54,049 bases of DNA from Patescibacteria group bacterium (GTDB lineage Bacteria > Patescibacteriota > JABMPQ01): the NCBI GenBank assembly GCA_018818965.1, contig JAHJQX010000035.1, forward strand, positions 1 to 54,049. The letters run 5' to 3'. Positions 19,706 through 29,751 of this stretch are shown here, piece by piece. Under the pieces are notes generated by a model. That model was not told the DNA's origin, made no database searches, and saw only the letters and a program-made list of their open reading frames with translations. Made by a program: the position numbers and the translations under genes. The stretch's first letter is position 1; each line of letters begins with the position of its first letter.

Positions 19706-20956
19706 TCAGATTTGGTGTAGATCAATATAGCCCTGGGCGAAATTATTGATCATCAGTTCCTCCATTTTTTCCTGGCCAATATATTCAGCTAGAATTTTAT
19801 TCCACAGAGCTTCTTGGTGGTGGTAAAGATATTTTATCATCTCTTTTTCCTTGACCAATGACATCACACTGTCGATTAGATTAAAACTGACTAACTTCTG
19901 ATCGCCGTTATTAGAAAAAAAGTCACCAATAAAATTCAAGTCCTTCCAAAAAGTAAATTCCAAACCAGGATACATTACATCCAACTGCGTGAGACTATTT
20001 TCCGCTTTGTCCCAATGAATGGTTTCCGGATTAACATGCGGTTCAAACAACCGAGGGTCATGCAAGTCGTCTTTAGCTAAGTAACGCTGGACAATGCGCC
20101 ACTGTTCACCAACCTGACCTGTCAGTTTCTGCTCAGTCACATCACCACGCAGCAGGGATACTAAACGCTGGCCAAAATCACTCTCCTGACTATATTTTAC
20201 AATTAGCTTGTTATAAAAAACTACCTCGTACAAATAATGCAAAAGCAAGGAAAATACACGCAAGGTCTCACCGGGAGTATCAATTCGGAGCGGAATAACA
20301 AAAATAATTCCGAGTTCTTTGAGATGGCTAACATTATGATATTTTTTCTTGAGAAACTTTTCCGCAATCTGTAACCACTTTTGATCAAGTAATACTATTT
20401 CGATATTTCTCTGTTCAAAATCTCCAGCCGTCAGACCATTATATAGAGGAACAAGTTTCTTATTCATCCAATCAGAACTTTCCGTAAATCTGAGAGCAGA
20501 AAATACTTGCTCCTGACTCTCTTGTCGCAACAAACCATCCACTTGATCATACCCCAGTGCTTCCATCATGCGTGGCGGCGGACACTCCTGCAACATCTCA
20601 GCCATCTTGGCATGTTTAAGAAAAAAGCCTTGATAATTACCCACCAGCTTTTTGGCCACTGTAAAAGTAGCTCGACAATCCGCTGGCGAAGTACAGCGCG
20701 GTTTTTCCAAAGCTTCGAATAATAGCCTATCGTCCTCTTTCAACTTATTGATCAAGGCTTGATACACTTCGCGGTTGGATGACTTACGACTTAACCCAAG
20801 GATGCTGAGAATTTCTTTTACCCGGAAATCATTTTCCGCTATTATTCTGGCTAGAACACCACTAGTATTGCAAAAGCTGTCCATGGACTGACATAATTTT
20901 TTAATATTGCCCTCTTCGGCCCGAAGAATTTGGGCAACTTTCTGGTAGGGGTTCAT
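19706..20956 (-). CDS. conserved-looking hypothetical protein, 416 aa
   Basis: Long intact ORF whose start overlaps the pfkB-family stop (20953-20956); no motif I recognise. Confidence 0.8.
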   Translation of the reverse strand: MNPYQKVAQILRAEEGNIKKLCQSMDSFCNTSGVLARIIAENDFRVKEILSILGLSRKSSNREVYQALINKLKEDDRLLFEALEKPRCTSPADCRATFTVAKKLVGNYQGFFLKHAKMAEMLQECPPPRMMEALGYDQVDGLLRQESQEQVFSALRFTESSDWMNKKLVPLYNGLTAGDFEQRNIEIVLLDQKWLQIAEKFLKKKYHNVSHLKELGIIFVIPLRIDTPGETLRVFSLLLHYLYEVVFYNKLIVKYSQESDFGQRLVSLLRGDVTEQKLTGQVGEQWRIVQRYLAKDDLHDPRLFEPHVNPETIHWDKAENSLTQLDVMYPGLEFTFWKDLNFIGDFFSNNGDQKLVSFNLIDSVMSLVKEKEMIKYLYHHQEALWNKILAEYIGQEKMEELMINNFAQGYIDLHQI

Positions 20957-21942
20957 AATTTAGTACTCGTTACTTTCAGTTTTTTAATTTTGGGTAGTTG
21001 ACTCTTAGTCAGTAAACCATTTTTAGCCCCTAAATATTTAATAACCGAACTGGCATTAGCTGAACCCAGCTGAATGGCATATTTAATTGAATCTTGCCTA
21101 ATTAGGCCAGTTACAAAACCAGAGCCAAAAGCATCGCCAGCACCCGATCTTTCTATTATCTTCCCCCCTAACGTATCTGCCCGGTAGAATTGCTGCCCAG
21201 TAGCAGCTACCACTCCCTTGTCGCCCAAGGTAACAACTACTATCCCTGGTGATGTTACGGCTGACAATTGTTGAACTATTTTTTTAGGTTCTGTCCCCAC
21301 TTCGATTTTCAGTAAACTACTAGCTTCTTCTTTGTTTAGTAACAACACATCCAGCTGCGCTAGAATTGGCTTCAATTTAGTTAGTCCCTGCTTGAGTTCC
21401 CCCGAACCAGGATTAAGAGCAATTTTAACTCCTGAGCGACGAGCTGTGTTTATTATCCGCTGGAGTAATGAAATATTACCACCCAAGGAAGTAATATAAA
21501 GCCAACGAGCCTGTCCCAACTTATCCCAGGGGATATCTTTGGCCTGCAAATTTTTACTAGCTCCACGATAAACTAGAACTGTCCGACCCGTTCGTGGTGA
21601 GGAAATAATCACTGAATAAGCCGTGTGGTCTGAGGGAGACTTGACTAAGTAACGTGTGTCAATTTTAAGCTTGGTTAAATCCTCCAGTGAAGCGTGTCCT
21701 CCCGGATCATTACCAATTTTACTTACACAAGCACATTTTAGCCCCAACTGAGCGAAAGTAGCAGCGGAATTTGTTCCCCCGCCGCCAGTGGCAAAGAAAA
21801 TGTCATCTACCTCAACTTTATCACCCACAGCAAAACAGAAAGATCGGGCTGCTGCGGATTTTTTAGGCTGATAACTGCGGAAACTTTTACTCAGCAAAAA
21901 AACATCACGCGTAGCGGAACCAATTGTGATAATATCATACAT
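20953..21942 (-). CDS. PfkB-family carbohydrate kinase
   Basis: IITIGSATRDVFL, FATGGGGTNSAATFAQLGLKCACVSKIGNDPGGH, ERSGAGDAFGSGFVTGLI (PfkB signature 2). Confidence 0.93.
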   Translation of the reverse strand: MYDIITIGSATRDVFLLSKSFRSYQPKKSAAARSFCFAVGDKVEVDDIFFATGGGGTNSAATFAQLGLKCACVSKIGNDPGGHASLEDLTKLKIDTRYLVKSPSDHTAYSVIISSPRTGRTVLVYRGASKNLQAKDIPWDKLGQARWLYITSLGGNISLLQRIINTARRSGVKIALNPGSGELKQGLTKLKPILAQLDVLLLNKEEASSLLKIEVGTEPKKIVQQLSAVTSPGIVVVTLGDKGVVAATGQQFYRADTLGGKIIERSGAGDAFGSGFVTGLIRQDSIKYAIQLGSANASSVIKYLGAKNGLLTKSQLPKIKKLKVTSTKL

Positions 21943-21994
21943 CTATGGGGCTGAATTATAAGCGACAATCTAAATATTTCTTAAAAATTACTGT

Positions 21995-22639
21995 TCATGA
22001 TCGGCAAATTACTTGTAAATTTCTAACCGCCTCGACAATATTCTTGCTGGCAAAGACGGCACTGCCAACGGCTAGTTCATCCACTCCCGCTGCCACCAAC
22101 TCAGCTGCATTATCAATCTTTATTCCACCATCTACGCCAACCTTAATATCAGGGTAATCATTCTTCGTTTGTTTAATCCGTTCGACTATACCGGTTTGCA
22201 GTTTTTGTCCCGAGAACCCAGGATTAACTCCCATTATTAGCACAAAATCTATTTTAGCCTCCACTTCTTCAATCACTGAAAGTTTAGTTTCCGGATTCAA
22301 AGCCATCCCTAATTCATAATCTCCTCGTTTTGCCTCCAGCACAATATCTTTAATTTTTTTTAAATTAACTGCCTCGGCCGGAAAAGTAATCCGCGCTGGT
22401 TGCAAGCGTGACCAATTTTTTACCGCTGTTCCAATATCATTAACCATCAAGTGAATTTTATACTGCAGATTTGTTTTAATAGTAGCGATTTTGTCGATCT
22501 CATTAAAAGTCTCATTCGGAACAAAACTACCATCCATAACGTCAATCTGCACCGAAGCAACTAACGTCTCCACCTGTCTAATTTTCTGTCTAAACTCCAC
22601 TTCTGATTTTGTCAATATCGCTGGTACTAGCTCGGCCAT
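21995..22639 (-). CDS. rpe: ribulose-phosphate 3-epimerase
   Basis: VASVQIDVMDGSFVPNETF, YKIHLMVND, VLIMGVNPGFSGQKLQ, VGVDGGIKIDNAAELVAAGVDELAVGSAVF. Confidence 0.9.
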   Translation of the reverse strand: MAELVPAILTKSEVEFRQKIRQVETLVASVQIDVMDGSFVPNETFNEIDKIATIKTNLQYKIHLMVNDIGTAVKNWSRLQPARITFPAEAVNLKKIKDIVLEAKRGDYELGMALNPETKLSVIEEVEAKIDFVLIMGVNPGFSGQKLQTGIVERIKQTKNDYPDIKVGVDGGIKIDNAAELVAAGVDELAVGSAVFASKNIVEAVRNLQVICRS

Positions 22640-22643
22640 ATTT

Positions 22644-23078
22644 TTATTCTATTTCTTTGATCTTATTTAGCCGACGTACATGTCGCTCTTCTTGAGTAAA
22701 TTTAGTGTTCAGCCAAGTTTCAACTATCGTCTGTGCCTTTTCATCATCTAGCCAATCACCCGACAGCACTAAAATATTAGCATCGTTATGTTCGCGAGAA
22801 TGTCGGGCTGATGCTTGATCGAAGGCTGCCACCGCTCGGACATCTGCTATCTTATTAGCCGTGATCACCATTCCGGCTGCCGAACGACAAAATAAAATGC
22901 CCCTGTTTCCACCCTTGGCCACTTCTTTAGCCACAGCAACAGCAAAATCAGGGTAATCATCTTCCTGGTCATACTCCTTATTACCCAAATCCTGGTACTC
23001 TTCCTCCCATTCTTCCAGCCACTTTTTCACTTTGTTTTTTAGTTCAAAACCGCCGTGATCGGCTCCAAGAAATATCAT
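22644..23078 (-). CDS. rpiB: ribose-5-phosphate isomerase B
   Basis: IFLGADHGGFELKNKVKKWL, GILFCRSAAGMVITANKIADVRAVAAFD, ARHSREHNDANILVLSGDWL. Confidence 0.92.
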   Translation of the reverse strand: MIFLGADHGGFELKNKVKKWLEEWEEEYQDLGNKEYDQEDDYPDFAVAVAKEVAKGGNRGILFCRSAAGMVITANKIADVRAVAAFDQASARHSREHNDANILVLSGDWLDDEKAQTIVETWLNTKFTQEERHVRRLNKIKEIE

Positions 23079-23087
23079 TTCTAAATG

Positions 23088-24737
23088 TTAATTAGTTACC
23101 TCTCCTCCTAATATATTGAGAGCATCTTTTACTAAATTGCCATCGCTGGAGTTGGCTGCAGTGCTTTCAGAACTAGCAAGACTTTTGGTCCGCCCATTAC
23201 CATTACCTTCGGCTGTCACTGGACCAACCACACAGTGTACACCAACCTCTGCTTCACATTCCTGACGCAAGCAATTTTCTATCACCAGTTGATTTTCTTT
23301 CTTCTGAACAAATTCCCGATGAAATTCATACTGACAAACCAGCACAAGTTTATTATCTTCAATCTTATCTGGCCGAGATGATTTTAATAGCGAACCTAAA
23401 GAAAAATTCTTCGCTTGAATCTTATTGAGAATATTTGGCCAGCGCTGATGTAAAACAGCTAGACTGACTGCTTTGCCATTACCGCCATCGCCCTGGATTG
23501 ATTTAGTCAGTGACTTTTTAGCTTCTTTCTTATCAATAATGCTTATTTTATTGTCGCTGTTGGTTGTTTTTTGGGCTGTGGTTTTGTTAGCCGTATTTCT
23601 GCCTGAGCCATCTGTTTCCTTTTCTCCGACATTGTCATCCAGATCCAAAAAAGATATCACTGCCATTTCCAACGGCAATTGGGGAATTTGGGCATATTTT
23701 TGGTTGTGCTTGGCTGCCAAAACTAAATTAATTAGCTTGATTACTGTCCGAGGACTAACATCAGCCAACTTACTTTGCCAATCAGCTAATTCTTTATCGC
23801 TGAGATCAATCTCAAAACTATCCGTCAATCTCTCAACACTACATATTAACAATACGCGACGTAGACCATTAAGAATGTCCTCGGCTAACTGATGGGGAGC
23901 ATAACCGTCATTGATAAAATCATTTACCAGCCGCAAAGATTGCGCTAGATCTCCCTGAAGGACGGTAAGAATAAAATCATTGATTTGCTCTACATTGGTC
24001 AAGCCAAGCAGGGTGCGTAGATTATCGGCCGTAATATTCTGACCCTCATAAGCCACAGCTACTTGCCCCAAAATACTAAGCGCATCGCGACTAGAGCCAT
24101 CAGCTTGTCCAGCAATAACTTCTAGTGCTTCTGGAGCAATCTTAATCTTTTCTTTTTTAACGATACCGGTCAAATGCTCGACTAATTCGCTGCGACTTAT
24201 CCGCTTAAAATCAAAACGCTGGCAGCGCGATAAAATTGTTGGCGGGACTTTCTGAGGGTCAGTGGTAGCCAGAACGAAGATCGCATGGGCGGGCGGTTCT
24301 TCTAGTGTCTTTAAAAGCGCATTAAAAGCCTCAATAGTCAGCATGTGTACTTCATCGATAATAAAAACTAGGTACTTGAGATTGGTGGGAGTATATTTTA
24401 CTTTCTCTTTTAACTCTCTAATTTCATCAATCCCCCGATTAGAAGCAGCATCTATCTCGATTAAGTCAATTGTCTTGCCAGATTCAACCTGTTTACAAGA
24501 GTCACATTTACCGCAGGGCTCTCCTTGGTGCTTATTAATATTTTCGCAATTAACAGCATGAGCCAACAGTCGTCCAATTGTTGTCTTGCCTACTCCTCGC
24601 GGTCCACAAAATAAATAGGCGTGAGCAACTTTACTTTTGCTTAACGCATTTAAAAGAGTGGTCTTAACGTGATCTTGACTGACCACCTCAGCAAACTTAC
24701 GTGGTCGATATTTACGATATAAGGCGATGTAAGACAT
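23088..24737 (-). CDS. dnaX: DNA polymerase III subunit gamma/tau
   Basis: LYRKYRPRKFAEVVSQDHVKTTL, AYLFCGPRGVGKTTIGRLLAHAVNC, EIDAASNRGIDEIREL, FIIDEVHMLTIEAFNALLKTLEEPP. Confidence 0.97.
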   Translation of the reverse strand: MSYIALYRKYRPRKFAEVVSQDHVKTTLLNALSKSKVAHAYLFCGPRGVGKTTIGRLLAHAVNCENINKHQGEPCGKCDSCKQVESGKTIDLIEIDAASNRGIDEIRELKEKVKYTPTNLKYLVFIIDEVHMLTIEAFNALLKTLEEPPAHAIFVLATTDPQKVPPTILSRCQRFDFKRISRSELVEHLTGIVKKEKIKIAPEALEVIAGQADGSSRDALSILGQVAVAYEGQNITADNLRTLLGLTNVEQINDFILTVLQGDLAQSLRLVNDFINDGYAPHQLAEDILNGLRRVLLICSVERLTDSFEIDLSDKELADWQSKLADVSPRTVIKLINLVLAAKHNQKYAQIPQLPLEMAVISFLDLDDNVGEKETDGSGRNTANKTTAQKTTNSDNKISIIDKKEAKKSLTKSIQGDGGNGKAVSLAVLHQRWPNILNKIQAKNFSLGSLLKSSRPDKIEDNKLVLVCQYEFHREFVQKKENQLVIENCLRQECEAEVGVHCVVGPVTAEGNGNGRTKSLASSESTAANSSDGNLVKDALNILGGEVTN

Positions 24738-24741
24738 ATTT

Positions 24742-24810
24742 TAGGTGTTAGATGTTAAATATTAGATGTTAGAAAATATTTAAAATTCCTACCCCTAAAA
24801 CCTAACACCT
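24742..24810. repeat. degenerate inverted/direct repeat tract
   Basis: taggtgttag...tagatgtta...tagatgttag...cctaacaccta between dnaX and a GtrA-family gene. Confidence 0.5.
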
Positions 24811-24823
24811 ATTACCTAATAAC

Positions 24824-25258
24824 CTATTTTTTAAAAGCCCATAGTTTATAGCCAATAAAATTCCAGACCATAGCTACGCCAGTGGCGATTAATTTTACTC
24901 CGTTGGCCCACAACCCAGCCGATAGACTAAATAGAGGAGCAAAATAGGTAGTACCACTAAAAACAATACCGCTGTTAATGAGAGCCCCTACTAAACTGAT
25001 TAGCAAGAACTTCACAAATTCCTCCGGCACTTCTTCACGACTTTTAATCTTGAAAGTCCAAAACCGATTCCACACATAGCTATTTATCACGGCGGCACTA
25101 AAAGCAACTATATTAAAAACTATCATCCAAGAACCACTGGTAATTTTAAAAACCCACATCAGAAAATTTAATAACGCAAAATCAACTATTGTATTAGAGA
25201 CGCCGATAAGGCCGAATTTTACTATTTGTATAAGTCCCGCAAACTTTTTATTAGTCAT
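24824..25258 (-). CDS. GtrA-family membrane protein
   Basis: FGLIGVSNTIVDFALLNFLMWVFKITSG...NSYVWNRFWTFK...ATGVAMVWNFIGYKLWAFKK. Confidence 0.9.
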   Translation of the reverse strand: MTNKKFAGLIQIVKFGLIGVSNTIVDFALLNFLMWVFKITSGSWMIVFNIVAFSAAVINSYVWNRFWTFKIKSREEVPEEFVKFLLISLVGALINSGIVFSGTTYFAPLFSLSAGLWANGVKLIATGVAMVWNFIGYKLWAFKK

Positions 25259-25276
25259 AAGTTTGATTGTAGTAAA

Positions 25277-25912
25277 TTATATATCCTCCAAATCATCACC
25301 GCTGTCTTCGTCTTCATCTTCGTCCCCTTCGCTCTCTCCTTTCTTAATCACATTCTCGATGGCAGCCCAAGTGCTCTCTTTCCCTTCCGGGATAATAATG
25401 GTAACTTCATCACCAGCTTCGGCTTTGTAGTAAGTGATGCTGGCCAATAATACTTTATATAACTTATCATCGGCCTTGATTACATAGTCGCCATTATCCT
25501 CTACCACTTTACCAATAACTTTACTCCTCTCGATCGGGCCAATCTGCTTGAAGAGGAAGGTGCCATCGTCCTGAATGGTTAGCTTCAAAACGTCTCCTTC
25601 TACTAATTTTGACTTACTGGCATAATTGGCTGGCATAGGGTATAAACGACTATCGGGACCGATCATATTCTGCCCATCAAATACACCCTCAACAATCTTC
25701 CCACCGTCAGTGGTACTAAGTTTTCGTGCCTTTTGGCGGATTTCCTTACTGGTACTTTTTACTACGGAGGCAACGTCTTTCCCTTCCAGCAAGCTATCAA
25801 CGATCTTTCTCGCTTCTTCTACGCTTTTCTCTGCCAAGTTAAGAGACTTTTTAATAATACTCAGTTGTTGTTTCTGATCTTGGCTTAACACTTGTTTGTC
25901 AGACATGTTCAT
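25277..25912 (-). CDS. hypothetical protein with acidic C-terminal tail
   Basis: VEGVFDGQNMIGPDSRLYPMPANYASKSKLVEGDVLKLTI...EGDEDEDEDSGDDLEDI; intact ORF upstream of the GtrA gene and downstream of the T4SS-like ATPase. Confidence 0.75.
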   Translation of the reverse strand: MNMSDKQVLSQDQKQQLSIIKKSLNLAEKSVEEARKIVDSLLEGKDVASVVKSTSKEIRQKARKLSTTDGGKIVEGVFDGQNMIGPDSRLYPMPANYASKSKLVEGDVLKLTIQDDGTFLFKQIGPIERSKVIGKVVEDNGDYVIKADDKLYKVLLASITYYKAEAGDEVTIIIPEGKESTWAAIENVIKKGESEGDEDEDEDSGDDLEDI

Positions 25913-25946
25913 TTCTCCTTTTTATTTTTGTATTAAAGAATATTAG

Positions 25947-28436
25947 TTATCTTGCAGCGCCCATCCCGGCATTCAAATCAGAATCTGGTGCACTACCCAA
26001 CTGCGCTCGTTCCATTATCTCTGATTCCACTACCGATTTATCTCGACCATTTTTTAATCGAGATAACTGTCGAACCGCTTCCGCGATTTCGTTACTGCCC
26101 CCCGCGGGAGGAGGATATGTACCCATTGTAAATGGCGGCGATTTGCGCGAATTAGTCATCAGACGTAAATAGGCATGAAATTTCTCGATATTAATCACGT
26201 CCGTCTCCGAAAAAACTGGGTCAAGTTCCTTGGCGACGATCTCAGCATCTTCTACGCCGATGCGAAAGGAAATAAAAGTACCAACGTTACCAAAAACAGC
26301 GTCTCTGATCTTTTCCTCTAGCTGAGATATATACTGGTGAGCAACAATTAAATTGAGACGGTATTTACGAGCCTCAGCTAAGATTGAAGCAAAACTATCA
26401 GTGGCAAAGTTCTGAAACTCATCAACGTATAAATAAAAGTCCTTTCTCTCCGACTCCGGCATATCAGCTCGTCCCATGGCCGCCATTTGTATTTTAGAAA
26501 CTATGATTAATCCCAACAGCTCACTGTTCACCTCGCCTGTCTTACCTTTTGATAAATTTACCAGTAACACTTTTTCATTGTCCATAATATCGCGCAGATC
26601 AAAAGCGGAATGACTTTGTCCCATGATATTGCGCATCATTTCATTTTCCACAAAACGGCCTACTTTAGAAACCAAATACCCCAACATTTCTGATTTGTGG
26701 AAATCAGATGTCTTGGCCATCTCTTTTTCCCAAAAAGCTCGCACGACCGGATCTTTCAATTTTGGCATCCAGGTCTTTTGATAATCTTCATCAGTCAGGA
26801 TGCGGGGAATCTCCACGATGGTACCCGGATTTTCCTGCTCGGCCATTAGAGTAAGCATTACATTCCTCATCGTATGTTCAAACATTGGACCAATCATCTC
26901 GGGTGGAAAAAGTTTGTAGAAAATATTTATCATCTCTTGTACAGCAAAGTCTTTCTGATCTTCAGATTTGTATTCCAGCATATTTAGACCCATTGGCCGT
27001 TCAAAATCAAAGGGTTCGAATACGATAACATCATCCACACGCTCTTTAGGCACGTGAGGCAAGACATCTTCAACCAAGTCACCATGAGGATCAACCACAC
27101 ACAGTCCCTTGCCCGCCTGAATGTCTTGAATAATCATATTAGATAAGAAGACGGATTTACCAGTACCAGTCTGTCCAATAACATACGTGTGACGTCGCCG
27201 GTCATCATCTTGGATTCTGATTTGCATTTCCTCGCCACGATAGCTACTCTTGCCAAGAAGTATGCCTTCCTTAGGTAGATCAGGTGGAGGCGGAGCATCT
27301 TTAGCTAACAGCCAATTGATATTTGGAGTCTCCGTGAACTTAGTAGGCAAATGATAAATACTAGAAAGTTCCTCGGTATTTAAAATAGAGCGATTCATTA
27401 TGGGTGCAAAATTACGAAAAATAAAATTAGTGATAAATCGTTTCTTTTTCTTGGGAAGACGGGTATAGAACTTATTCATACTTGGTGCCGTATATTGAGT
27501 AAAGGCCGAGGAAATATTACGAAAATGAGAATCCGCCGCTTCTTCGGTGGCAGCTGAAACTATTACCCGGATTAGTACTTCAAAGCCTAACTTACTGGCC
27601 TTTTCGTCAATCGCCTTTAGGGTTTCCTCTGTCTCAGGTGTCAACATTTGGTGAACCGACTGTTGCTGCTCTTTTTTCTCAACTGCAGGACGAGTGGCAT
27701 GTACTATCGTCCCGATGGTGCTTCCTATCACTCCTCCTCCCGCTTCTTCGATAGACTTTTTACCCCGTTTCATTTTACGTGCCATTGATCTTCCTTTTTT
27801 AACCCAAGAACTTTTGGCTGGGCGAAATAAAACCTGGATAGCTGCTCCCTCATCCTCTTGAACTTTGCTGAGTGAATTAGCAATAGCATTCAGTGGATCA
27901 GCTTCTAATTTCTGATAAGTTTTAAGAGGGAGAAAATTTTTCTTGGCTAATTTTATATAGCCTCCTTTGGTTTTATAATTAGGCTGGAAAATATTATAGT
28001 CGCCACTTTCTTCAATCGAAGCTTTGGGGTATTGGGAATGAATTTGTTTTTCCAACAAATCCTTGAGTCGACGAGGCGCACTGACATAAAAATTTATTTT
28101 ACCCCCCAGAGCGGCAATTTCATAAGTGATATGATTACGACCCAAAAGCCAAGAAAACATTTTAGCCCGGCCAATACCGGTAGTATGCAAGTTAGCATAC
28201 ATTTGTTCGGCCACTGATATTACTTCTTTTTCTTCTTTTTTAGCTTCTTCAGTAATTGGCTTCACTTCCCGCGGTACCCTTACTAATAAAGTAACCATGT
28301 TCAAAGAACGTGGCAGCATATTACGATTGCGTAACGTTCGTAAAAACAAAACTAAGCCCACTAAGGACAAAACGATCAGCCCACCTTCGATAGCGTAGAT
28401 ACTAGTGGCTGTTAATGTTAAGGAAAAATCTTCCAT
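25947..28436 (-). CDS. type IV secretion / HerA-VirB4-TraG-like ATPase, N-terminal TM segment
   Basis: HTYVIGQTGTGKSVFLSNMIIQDIQAGKGLCVVDPHGDLVEDVL (Walker A and B); FYLYVDEFQNFATDSFASILAEARKYRLNLIVAHQYISQL; N-terminal hydrophobic helix. Confidence 0.9.
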   Translation of the reverse strand: MEDFSLTLTATSIYAIEGGLIVLSLVGLVLFLRTLRNRNMLPRSLNMVTLLVRVPREVKPITEEAKKEEKEVISVAEQMYANLHTTGIGRAKMFSWLLGRNHITYEIAALGGKINFYVSAPRRLKDLLEKQIHSQYPKASIEESGDYNIFQPNYKTKGGYIKLAKKNFLPLKTYQKLEADPLNAIANSLSKVQEDEGAAIQVLFRPAKSSWVKKGRSMARKMKRGKKSIEEAGGGVIGSTIGTIVHATRPAVEKKEQQQSVHQMLTPETEETLKAIDEKASKLGFEVLIRVIVSAATEEAADSHFRNISSAFTQYTAPSMNKFYTRLPKKKKRFITNFIFRNFAPIMNRSILNTEELSSIYHLPTKFTETPNINWLLAKDAPPPPDLPKEGILLGKSSYRGEEMQIRIQDDDRRRHTYVIGQTGTGKSVFLSNMIIQDIQAGKGLCVVDPHGDLVEDVLPHVPKERVDDVIVFEPFDFERPMGLNMLEYKSEDQKDFAVQEMINIFYKLFPPEMIGPMFEHTMRNVMLTLMAEQENPGTIVEIPRILTDEDYQKTWMPKLKDPVVRAFWEKEMAKTSDFHKSEMLGYLVSKVGRFVENEMMRNIMGQSHSAFDLRDIMDNEKVLLVNLSKGKTGEVNSELLGLIIVSKIQMAAMGRADMPESERKDFYLYVDEFQNFATDSFASILAEARKYRLNLIVAHQYISQLEEKIRDAVFGNVGTFISFRIGVEDAEIVAKELDPVFSETDVINIEKFHAYLRLMTNSRKSPPFTMGTYPPPAGGSNEIAEAVRQLSRLKNGRDKSVVESEIMERAQLGSAPDSDLNAGMGAAR

Positions 28437-28497
28437 TATTATTTATTTTGGAGTTGGGCAGCCTATAAAATGGCTGCCTGAGCAAATAAATATAGTT

Positions 28498-28965
28498 CTA
28501 ATAACGCTTTATTTTTCTCTTTTTGATTAATAAATCATATAATTCATCTACCATAGTATCATGAAATTCGTCTAATAGGTAAGGATCTTTGAGTTTCTTG
28601 GCAATATTAAAAGCGTGGTGCACACCCTTCTTAAAAGCCAAATAAACCAACACCTTAACCTGCTTAGGCTTATCTAGAGACATTACGTGTCGCAAGTCAG
28701 CCACTATTTCCTCGTCGGTCATCATTTTGGAGGGGGGAGGGGGAGGAGGGGCTTTCTGCGAGCCTTCACCGGTATCAACTTGCTTTTCTACTTCTTTAAT
28801 TTTTTCTTTCTCCTTTTGCTCCTTACGCTGAGTCTGTTCAAGCGGTTGGATCGGCTTTTCAGGTTGCCGCTCAGGTACTTCTTGGCTTTCTTTTTCGGCG
28901 TCAGGAATCTCCTGTTGTAAATCAGGAGTGATGCCATTGCGGACGTCTTGTTTATCGACAATCAT
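28498..28965 (-). CDS. hypothetical protein, Pro/Glu-rich N-terminus with C-terminal helical domain
   Basis: PPPPPP tract and MMTDEEIVADLRHVMSLDKPKQVKVLVYLAFKKGVHHAFNIAKKLKDPYLLDEFHDTMVDELY; adjacent to the ATPase. Confidence 0.7.
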   Translation of the reverse strand: MIVDKQDVRNGITPDLQQEIPDAEKESQEVPERQPEKPIQPLEQTQRKEQKEKEKIKEVEKQVDTGEGSQKAPPPPPPSKMMTDEEIVADLRHVMSLDKPKQVKVLVYLAFKKGVHHAFNIAKKLKDPYLLDEFHDTMVDELYDLLIKKRKIKRY

Positions 28966-29055
28966 ATGAGTATAAAATGCTTAATTAAAAAAATGAAGAC
29001 ACCAATTAATCTTGTTTCTATTATACCATATTTAGAATAAAAGATTAAGGGTAAT

Positions 29056-29598
29056 TTACTTTGTAAGCGGGCAATTGTTTTCTGACCAGAGACCTTTCTT
29101 ATCCCTCTGAGCCGCTTCAGTTGCCGATTTTATCTCCTTGGTATAGCTAACATTAGGATATACTGCCAAAGATCGAGCGTATCCGTCTTTTACCAATTCT
29201 AAATTGATAAAAGTATCATCACTAGTCAGATAAACATAACGCAATAAGCGACCATATTTATCTCTATTTTTAATATCTCTGATCATTTTGACCTCTCGCC
29301 CCGCTACCAGCTCCTCGTTTCTAATAGTAGCTTCGGGACCATAGCACTCTAGGTCAGTTACTGGTACTGATACTTCGGGGGTATCGATACCAATGTAACG
29401 CACTGTCTCTCCATTATCCAAAATGATAGTATCACCATCAACCACTTTCACCACCGTTTTAATTTCCGGACGTTGCCAACTGATCCAGACAGCCAGAATA
29501 ACAATAAACAGCAGGCTCAATAGAATAATAGGTAAACTAAATGTAACTCCTCTGCTCATTTGTCCCTGGATCTCTTGCTTTTTTGATCGCTGTTTCAT
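29056..29598 (-). CDS. thermonuclease (SNase) family protein, membrane anchored
   Basis: TVVKVVDGDTIILDNGETVRYIGIDTPEV...YGPEATIRNEELVAGREVKMIRD..DKYGRLLRYVYL; N-terminal TM helix. Confidence 0.92.
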   Translation of the reverse strand: MKQRSKKQEIQGQMSRGVTFSLPIILLSLLFIVILAVWISWQRPEIKTVVKVVDGDTIILDNGETVRYIGIDTPEVSVPVTDLECYGPEATIRNEELVAGREVKMIRDIKNRDKYGRLLRYVYLTSDDTFINLELVKDGYARSLAVYPNVSYTKEIKSATEAAQRDKKGLWSENNCPLTK

Positions 29599-29751
29599 TC
29601 TGGCGCTGCTTCTACAATTACAATATGTCTATCATAGAAAAAACTACCCCTAGAGCACAAGGTGAATTTGTCTTCAAAATATACCCAACTTATGCTATAA
29701 TGTATTCGAAGCAACCTAATAAGTGTTGTTTTATTGGTTAAGCATCTTAAA

